Source of the DNA: an uncultured bacterium
GTDB lineage: Bacteria > Verrucomicrobiota > Lentisphaeria > Victivallales > UBA1829
Reading direction: 5' to 3'
DNA length: 11,597 nucleotides
Assembly: GCA_900549045.1 (NCBI GenBank)
Contig: URNE01000032.1
Coordinates: 1-11,597 of the forward strand
Numbering within the stretch: position 1 is the stretch's first letter; each line of letters opens with the position of its first letter. The notes below the pieces were generated by a model. The model did no database searches and was not told the origin of the DNA. It was given only the letters and a program-made list of their open reading frames with translations. Of this stretch, positions 6,298 through 11,597 are shown in pieces. The position numbers were made by a program, and so were the translations under genes.

Positions 6298-7320
6298 ATG
6301 GAACTCAAATATCTGAATCCCCTGATGAAGAGGGGCAGCGATTTTCTGCAGTGCAAATACCCCGTTCTCTGCGGTGCGATGACATGGGTGTCGGAACCGA
6401 ATCTCGTCGCGGCGGTCTGCAACTCCGGATGCTTCGGATGTCTCGCCGGCGGAAACGCTCCCACGGAAATCCTGCGCCAGCAGATCGAACAGGTCCGCTC
6501 GCTGACAAAAAATCCGTTCGCGGTCAATCTCATCACCATTGCCCCGGCATATCTTGATCATCTCGCGATGCTCAAAGAGGCGAAGGTTCCCTACATCGTC
6601 TTCGCCGGAAGTTTCCCGAAGGAAAAAGAGGTGCTTGCGGCAAAGGAGACAGGGGCGAAAGTCCTCTGCTTCGCATCGACCGTTTCGATTGCGGAGCGCA
6701 TGATTAAATTCGGCGCGGACGCCATCATTCTCGAAGGCAGCGAGGCCGGCGGACACATCGGACATGTCTCGTCCATCGTTCTGATGCAGCAGGTGCTCTT
6801 CCGTTTTGCGGATCAGGTGCCGATGTTCTGCGCGGGCGGAATCGCAACCGGAAAGATGATCGCGCACACTCTGCTCATGGGCGCGGCCGGCGTTCAGCTC
6901 GGAACCCGTTTCGTCATGACCGAAGAGTGCAAAGTTCATCCGAAGTTCAAAGAAGTGTTCAGCCGCGCGAATGCGCGCGACGCCGTCTCCACGCCGCAGT
7001 TCGATTCCCGTCTGCCCGTCGTCGCGGTCCGTGCGCTCCGCAACAAGGGAACCGATGAATTCGGCAAGCTCCAGCTTGCTCTGCTCAAGAAGCTGGAAGC
7101 GGGTGAGATTCACCGCCAGGAAGCGCAGGAACAGGTTGAAAAGTTCTGGATCGGCGCGCTTCGCAGAGCCGCAGTCGAGGGCGATACCGACAACGGTTCG
7201 CTGATGGCCGGACAGTCCGTCGGGCTGGTGGACAAGGTCGTTCCCATCCGCGATCTCGTCTCCGAGCTGCTGACCGATGCGGAAAAGGAACTTGAACAGG
7301 TTCGTTCCAAACTCTGCTGA
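6298..7320 (+). CDS. fabK: FabK-like FMN-dependent enoyl-ACP reductase II / nitronate monooxygenase family protein
   Basis: Predicted FMN-dependent TIM-barrel oxidoreductase of 340 residues; FabK is about 320. In FabK this reduces the enoyl-ACP double bond in the last step of each fatty-acid elongation cycle. The key signature EGSEAGGHIG is at residues 146-155, with His153 equivalent to the catalytic His of FabK. Other FabK-like stretches are PVLCGAMTWVSEPNL near the N-terminus, GGNAPTE, PFAVNLI, GVQLGTRFV, HPKFKE and, near the C-terminus, GDTDNGSLMAGQSVGLV. This last block is closer to FabK than to nitronate monooxygenases, although the superfamily is often mis-assigned and activity on nitroalkanes cannot be excluded. 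The gene has its own promoter, a very strong ribosome site and a strong terminator, suggesting a well-expressed single-gene unit. No other fatty-acid synthesis gene lies nearby. Confidence 0.82.
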   Translation: MELKYLNPLMKRGSDFLQCKYPVLCGAMTWVSEPNLVAAVCNSGCFGCLAGGNAPTEILRQQIEQVRSLTKNPFAVNLITIAPAYLDHLAMLKEAKVPYIVFAGSFPKEKEVLAAKETGAKVLCFASTVSIAERMIKFGADAIILEGSEAGGHIGHVSSIVLMQQVLFRFADQVPMFCAGGIATGKMIAHTLLMGAAGVQLGTRFVMTEECKVHPKFKEVFSRANARDAVSTPQFDSRLPVVAVRALRNKGTDEFGKLQLALLKKLEAGEIHRQEAQEQVEKFWIGALRRAAVEGDTDNGSLMAGQSVGLVDKVVPIRDLVSELLTDAEKELEQVRSKLC

Positions 7321-7338
7321 AAAAATCTTTTAAATTTG

Positions 7339-7379
7339 AAAAGCCCCTCGTCTGCGAAAACAGACGAGGGGCTTTTTTT
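7339..7379. terminator. Strong, probably bidirectional intrinsic terminator
   Basis: A perfect 16-bp inverted repeat (7339-7354 with 7361-7376, core GCCCCTCGTCTG) closes on a 6-base loop and runs into a T-tract to 7379 on the plus strand. On the minus strand the stem is followed by TTTTC and further T-rich sequence. It lies between the FabK-like gene and the convergent hydrolase gene, so it can end both transcripts. Confidence 0.93.
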
Positions 7380-7380
7380 C

Positions 7381-7396
7381 GCAGGAAGCCTCCTGC
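7381..7396. repeat. Short inverted repeat between convergent genes
   Basis: GCAGGA at 7381-7386 and TCCTGC at 7391-7396 form a 6-bp hairpin with a 4-base loop. It sits between the minus-strand hydrolase stop and the large terminator. It has no T-run of its own and may only add structure to the 3' end of the minus-strand transcript. Confidence 0.35.
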
Positions 7397-7424
7397 ATGA
7401 TCGATTGTTCTTTTGGCGCGGGGA

Positions 7425-10400
7425 TTACTTGCGGATGAGCTCGTAGGCCATTGCGCTGTAGAGTCCGGAGTCGGCAGTGAAAGTTACGACGCCGTTTTCC
7501 TCTTTAAAGGGAACGGAGGCGAGAACTTTTCCGTTGACGTCCAGAGCATTGATCCGAAGTTTTCCTTTTCCGGAATTTTTCAGAGAAATTTCAGCTTTGC
7601 TCTTTTTCAGAAGATAGGGATGCATGTTGCCCCAGTTGTAGACGATGAAGCTGTCGCCGAGACGCGTTTTTCTGCGTCCCGTCGCCTGGATGTCGGTCAG
7701 GTGGAAGACGACGGCTTTTTCGGTGTCCGCCAGCGTTTTGTCATCCAGTGCGCTTGCGAAAACCGTGCAGAGTCCGGTGCTTCCGGAGACGGAGAGGCGG
7801 TTTCCCTTCATCTCTTTTCCGGTGACAAGGAAGCCTTCGCTTTTCGGCGTAACGACTTTGATCGTCCGGCTTGCGGCATCGATGCTGATTTCTCCGGTGC
7901 TGCTGACAATCCGTCCTTTTTCCGGCTGATAGATTCCGTTTCCGGAGACTTTGAGCGGGCGGTCGCTTTCAAGGGAAGAGAGAGAGATTCCGTTGACAGG
8001 GACCTCATCAGCGAAATCAGTGGCGATTTTGGTGAAAAATGCCAGATTGTGGAATTTGCCGGGAATATCGGATTCCATTTCCGAGCGGTGGTAGCCGTAG
8101 CTCTGAACAGTTTTCTTTTTGTAGTCCAGCGGAGTGACGGTCAGGATTTTGAGAGTTTTGGCATCAGCCTGCCGGACGTCGCCGCGCATGTAGAGAAGGG
8201 TTATGATGCGCTGGGAAAGGTTGCGGACCGGATCGGTCATGACTCCGAACCAGCCGAGGTGTGCGCCGGTTTCGTTAATGGAGTTCCAGCGGGTTCTGTG
8301 ACTGTAGCCGGCGAAGTCGAATACGTATATTCCGGAGGCGTTCTGGAATGCGGAGAGACTGCCCATGGCAAGTCCGCCTTCACTGCGGAATTCATTGGGC
8401 GCGCAGAAGTTGTATTCCGTCACGGTGAACGGTTTGTCCTTGATGCGGGACGCAAAGCAGGCTGTCATGTTTTTATACAGAACCGACGCCATTCCTGCAT
8501 TGACATAGCTGCTCGGGAAGCTCCATGCGGAGCCGAGGGCACGGGGATGCGAGAAGTAGTAATGGTTGTCCACATAATCGAATTCCTTGCGCGGGAAAGC
8601 GTAGATGGAACGGTTTGTGCAGGAAATGTCGGACGTCGGCTGGCGGATTCCCATAGCCCGCAGAGCGGCGGTCATTTCCCTGTAGATTTTAACCTGATGT
8701 TCGTTGAGGAAACGGGTGTAGAGTTCAAGTCCGGGGCGTTCCGGCGGCGTGATTCCCTGAGCCTGGCACCATGCCGCAAAGTTTTCGCGGATGTTTCCGT
8801 GCTGAACGGGATCGGTGTTCGGGTACTTGAACTGTTCGTGAGTGGTCATCATCGGGTCTTCGTTGATGAGACCGATTGTGGTCAGGGCGGGGTCGTCTTT
8901 CAGGGCAAGACCTGTGTAAGGGTTGACGGGAGTCAGCATGGTGCGCGCGAAATTCATGAGATTGTCGCGCATGGATTTGTCGAACATCATCCGGGATTTG
9001 ACTTCGAACATGCCGTTGAATTTTTCCGGAAAACCCTTCGTGCGGCAGGTGTAAAGGTCAATGGTCGTGTAAATTCCGCGTTTTTTCAGCGCGGCGACAA
9101 GATAGTGCAGGTTGTCGAGGCGTTTCGGGTCAACAGAACCGTCGGTTTTCGATGCATCGACGAGGTCGGCGTCGAAATGATGCAGACGGGCCGCATTGAA
9201 TCCGTAAGAAGCCATCAGATCTGCGAGAATGTCCGCTTCCTGATGTGTGTATCGGGTTGCGATGTCGTTGCAGAGGTTGCCGCCGTTGAAGCGGACCGGA
9301 ATGCCGGGCCGGTTTTCAAAAACGAAGTTCTCTCCTTCACTTTTTACAAAACCGTATTTTCCGGCAGGCGCGTCCAGCAGGAAGGAAAAGTCGAGAGTGC
9401 TTCCGGCGACACGGCGTTTTCGTTCAACGGTCATGGTGAATTCCTGCCAGTCACGGGGATCCATGACGACGGGAACTTCAACGGCTTCCGCATCCGGTTC
9501 GGGGAAGGGAATGTATTCTGCCCGAACACCGGAGATCGCGGCAATCATCCAGACGGAATTGCCGGAACTTGAGAGGGTCAGCGATTCAATCGGTTTGCGG
9601 ATATCCGCCGGGAAGCGGCTGATGTAGAGGCCGAGAAATGCGTTGCGGTTCTGCCCCTGCCAGGCAACAGCGGCATTGCGCACGGATTTCGGTTCCCACC
9701 AGTTCGCGACATCCTGTCTGTCAACGACGGGGACAAGGTCGGATGAACCGTCCTGATAATTTATCTTGATTTTCCCTACCTCTTTTTTCATGGGCCATGC
9801 ATCGGCGTGAAGAAAATAGAGCTGGCGGAACTTTTTCCCTCCGACGGGAACCGTAACCTGTTTCGGGAAATACGGGCGTTCCGGATTGCCGAGAACGATT
9901 GCGGATTTTCCGTTGTTGGACGCGGGATCGACAACCTCGAACGGGACGTTGATGAAAACCCGTTTTCCCGGCGTGAGCATGCTCAGATCGTTGTCCGGCC
10001 CCTGGTCGGTCCAGCCCCCCTTCCTGTCGTTCGGAATATCGTCTTTGAAGCCCATGTTCATTGCGGAGCGCAGATTCAGCGTTTCCGCTTCGTAAGGCAG
10101 ATAGGAGACTGTAAATTCCGCATTGATTTCGGAGACGGAGCCCTGTTTCAGATAGAGCCGCAGATTTCCTGTTCCGGTTCCGTATTTGCATGCCATTGCG
10201 GGGGCGGTTACGCCGGAGATGATGAGTTCGCCGCGGTGAAGCGGAACTGTCACCTTGCGGAGAGCGCAGTCCTTTTGCGAAGACCAGATCCAGCCGCCTT
10301 TATGTGCGCGCGGATAAATCAGCGGTTTGCTCCAGAACGCTTTTTCTTTGCAGAGTTCCAGTCTGACGGGGGTGTCCAGAAGCGCGGAGTTCATGCGGAT

Positions 10401-10781
10401 GCTGATGAAGCTCTCTTTGAGTTCGGCCGGAGTGTCGCGTTTCAGGGAAATCGTGCAGCGGATGGAGTTTTCCGCCGTTTTCTCCGCGGATGCCGCATAG
10501 CGGAAATCCGCGCCGCCGATTGGAATTTCTCCGGACTGGCTGAACTTCTCCTGTTTGAGCTGTTTCGCTTTTGGGGTCGACATCAGATCCATGAAATCAA
10601 TCAGAACCTGCTGGTCGTTCTTCTTTCGCCTCTGTGTGGAATCAAAGGCCGCCGTGGATGCGTTTTCCCGTTCGATGATTTCAATTCCGCCCGGGATGAG
10701 ACGGATGTTTGAAGTCAGCTGCTGAGCGGAGAGCATGACGCCTCCGAAAAGCAGGAGCGGAAGAATCAGTTGTTTTTTCAT
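7425..10781 (-). CDS. Large secreted clan GH-A-like glycoside hydrolase, multidomain
   Basis: Predicted exported polysaccharide- or glycan-degrading enzyme of 1118 residues. The N-terminus MKKQLILPLLLFGGVMLSA is a signal peptide, with likely cleavage near residue 19. Residues about 20-440 look beta-rich; about 235-385 form a module with GGWTDQGPDND (Trp257) and LYFLHADAW (His325), resembling an accessory beta-sandwich seen beside other hydrolases. From about 495 the sequence reads as a TIM barrel: VRFNGGNLCND at 496-506, GFNAARLHH with Arg532 and His534/535, LINEDP with Glu641 as probable acid/base, DNHYYF with His740, and TVTEYNF with Glu789 as probable nucleophile. About 870-1118 is again beta-rich. 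The order NE then E is typical of clan GH-A (GH5, GH39 or GH42-like), but I cannot assign a family or substrate. GAGGA lies 9 bases before the ATG across an A-run. A prepilin-like gene lies 23 bases upstream, so the two are probably co-transcribed. Confidence 0.85.
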   Translation of the reverse strand: MKKQLILPLLLFGGVMLSAQQLTSNIRLIPGGIEIIERENASTAAFDSTQRRKKNDQQVLIDFMDLMSTPKAKQLKQEKFSQSGEIPIGGADFRYAASAEKTAENSIRCTISLKRDTPAELKESFISIRMNSALLDTPVRLELCKEKAFWSKPLIYPRAHKGGWIWSSQKDCALRKVTVPLHRGELIISGVTAPAMACKYGTGTGNLRLYLKQGSVSEINAEFTVSYLPYEAETLNLRSAMNMGFKDDIPNDRKGGWTDQGPDNDLSMLTPGKRVFINVPFEVVDPASNNGKSAIVLGNPERPYFPKQVTVPVGGKKFRQLYFLHADAWPMKKEVGKIKINYQDGSSDLVPVVDRQDVANWWEPKSVRNAAVAWQGQNRNAFLGLYISRFPADIRKPIESLTLSSSGNSVWMIAAISGVRAEYIPFPEPDAEAVEVPVVMDPRDWQEFTMTVERKRRVAGSTLDFSFLLDAPAGKYGFVKSEGENFVFENRPGIPVRFNGGNLCNDIATRYTHQEADILADLMASYGFNAARLHHFDADLVDASKTDGSVDPKRLDNLHYLVAALKKRGIYTTIDLYTCRTKGFPEKFNGMFEVKSRMMFDKSMRDNLMNFARTMLTPVNPYTGLALKDDPALTTIGLINEDPMMTTHEQFKYPNTDPVQHGNIRENFAAWCQAQGITPPERPGLELYTRFLNEHQVKIYREMTAALRAMGIRQPTSDISCTNRSIYAFPRKEFDYVDNHYYFSHPRALGSAWSFPSSYVNAGMASVLYKNMTACFASRIKDKPFTVTEYNFCAPNEFRSEGGLAMGSLSAFQNASGIYVFDFAGYSHRTRWNSINETGAHLGWFGVMTDPVRNLSQRIITLLYMRGDVRQADAKTLKILTVTPLDYKKKTVQSYGYHRSEMESDIPGKFHNLAFFTKIATDFADEVPVNGISLSSLESDRPLKVSGNGIYQPEKGRIVSSTGEISIDAASRTIKVVTPKSEGFLVTGKEMKGNRLSVSGSTGLCTVFASALDDKTLADTEKAVVFHLTDIQATGRRKTRLGDSFIVYNWGNMHPYLLKKSKAEISLKNSGKGKLRINALDVNGKVLASVPFKEENGVVTFTADSGLYSAMAYELIRK

Positions 10782-10804
10782 TTTTTTTTATCCTCACTTT
10801 TGTT

Positions 10805-11470
10805 TTAAAGTTGCATAATGTTCAAAGCTTCATCCCGGACTTTTTCTCCGGCGGAAAATTTGCAGCGGGAAACAAGCGAGCCTTTGGAAAGGGAACCCGC
10901 ACTGCAGTCCAGCATCAGCGCGTTTGCATTTCCGGCGTGACGCAGATGAACCATGGAATCCGCTCCGTTCGTAAAATAGAATTGACATTTCTCGCCGGTA
11001 GAAGGAGCAATGCGGAGAGAATCAATGTAAAGCATGACGGAAGAGGGGGTTGCGCCCGGGACACAAGTCAGGTTCAGTTTCTGGACCGCGGTCCGCTTTG
11101 CCGGCTTCTGAACGCTCCAGCCTCCGCTGAGCCAGGCGTTCATGGCGTAAGTCCTGTATGGAGGTTCTCCGGAAGAATCCAGCGCCGGATCGCCGACGAT
11201 GTCATAAGGGCAGCGGTAATTGACATAACCGGCATATTTCCATTCCAGTTCCGGTTTGCTCCGGTCAATGCCTCTGAGGTATTGTGCCCACGCACCGACG
11301 GCAGGCAGATAGTCGTCGTATGCATCCGCATAAAAAGTCGTCTGCAGACCGCATGTTTTCAAATTGTTGATGCAGCTGATGCTTCGCGCTTTTTTGCGGG
11401 CGGAATTCAGAGCCGGCATCAGAATTCCGGCTAAGATGGCGATGATCGCAATCGTTACAGGAATCTGCAT
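10805..11470 (-). CDS. Prepilin-like (type II secretion pseudopilin-like) protein with H-X9-D motif, leader missing or decayed
   Basis: Predicted protein of 221 residues from the abundant Lentisphaerota/Planctomycetota group of prepilin-type proteins. Residues 5-25 (VTIAIIAILAGILMPALNSAR) match the hydrophobic N-terminal helix, and ARSISCINNLKTCG then FYADAYDDYLP are typical continuations. RTYAMNAWL is a recurrent middle motif, and LRHAGNANALMLD gives His178-X9-Asp188, the prepilin-associated H-X9-DG motif with Cys in place of Gly. The N-terminus is abnormal: members normally carry a short basic leader and FTLIELL with a Glu at mature position 5. Here MQIP sits where IELL should be, with no leader, and no clear Shine-Dalgarno precedes the ATG at 11470. 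An in-frame TGA lies 27 bases before that ATG, so the frame cannot extend far. It may be a decayed or frameshifted gene, or a diverged paralogue that stays membrane-anchored. It is followed after 23 bases by the hydrolase. Confidence 0.72.
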   Translation of the reverse strand: MQIPVTIAIIAILAGILMPALNSARKKARSISCINNLKTCGLQTTFYADAYDDYLPAVGAWAQYLRGIDRSKPELEWKYAGYVNYRCPYDIVGDPALDSSGEPPYRTYAMNAWLSGGWSVQKPAKRTAVQKLNLTCVPGATPSSVMLYIDSLRIAPSTGEKCQFYFTNGADSMVHLRHAGNANALMLDCSAGSLSKGSLVSRCKFSAGEKVRDEALNIMQL

Positions 11471-11484
11471 CGCAGCGTTTTGAT

Positions 11485-11597
11485 TTATTTGCCGTCAGCA
11501 GGAGCTTCCGGAAGAAATATCTGCCGATCCGTCACTTCCGCAAGAACTCTCATTTGAGAAATAGCAACCCGGTTCAACTTCAGTAGTCGTTCTCCTT
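11485..11597 (-). CDS. Possible C-terminal end of an unidentified upstream gene (partial)
   Basis: On the minus strand a frame is open from the window edge to a TAA at 11485-11487, giving about 36 codons that read ERLLKLNRVAISQMRVLAE and then TDRQIFLPEAPADGK. It ends 14 bases before the ATG of the prepilin-like gene, so it could be the tail of the previous gene in the same operon. I do not recognise a family. Short length means chance cannot be excluded; a small separate ORF starting at an internal ATG (11553) is also possible. Confidence 0.35.
   Translation of the reverse strand, partial: GERLLKLNRVAISQMRVLAEVTDRQIFLPEAPADGK

Noticed and set aside
7413..9572. 719-codon open frame on the plus strand, antisense to the hydrolase
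   Set aside because: It mirrors the codon phase of the minus-strand gene, has no ribosome site or family motifs, and starts across the terminator region; the minus-strand product has a signal peptide and catalytic motifs.

Overview
The window looks like a chromosomal segment of a Lentisphaerota bacterium (Victivallis-like; the assignment is an inference). The clues are a fairly GC-rich coding sequence, an rpoA-rplQ ribosomal operon end, and, on the opposite strand, a prepilin-type protein with an H-X9-D motif next to a very large secreted glycoside hydrolase. That pairing is characteristic of the Lentisphaerota/Planctomycetota group. No RNA gene, CRISPR array, insertion sequence or integrase was found, and no gene-free stretch exceeds 300 bases.

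Layout, plus strand: (1) the 3' part of rpoA (RNA polymerase alpha) and rplQ (bL17), closed by a clean intrinsic terminator at 1446-1471. (2) After an AT-rich promoter region, a three-gene S-adenosylmethionine cycle operon: metK (SAM synthetase), a PfkB-family kinase that best fits adenosine kinase, and ahcY (S-adenosylhomocysteine hydrolase), ending at a probable terminator at 5404-5435. (3) A TSUP/TauE-SafE-type membrane transporter. (4) A FabK-like flavin enoyl-ACP reductase with its own promoter and a very strong hairpin terminator at 7339-7379, which is probably shared with the convergent minus-strand genes.

Layout, minus strand, read from the right edge: the apparent tail of an unidentified upstream gene, a prepilin-like protein that has lost its leader and cleavage motif, and, 23 bases further on, a 1118-residue secreted clan GH-A-like glycoside hydrolase that converges on the FabK gene. 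The two larger genes appear to be co-transcribed.

The metK, kinase and ahcY products make one metabolic loop: SAM is made, methyltransferases turn it into S-adenosylhomocysteine, AhcY splits that into homocysteine and adenosine, and the kinase would pull the reaction forward by phosphorylating adenosine. No homocysteine methylation gene lies in the window. The most notable oddities are the histone-H1-like Lys/Ala tail on AhcY, the broken prepilin leader beside the large hydrolase, and the acidic low-complexity tails on both RpoA and bL17.
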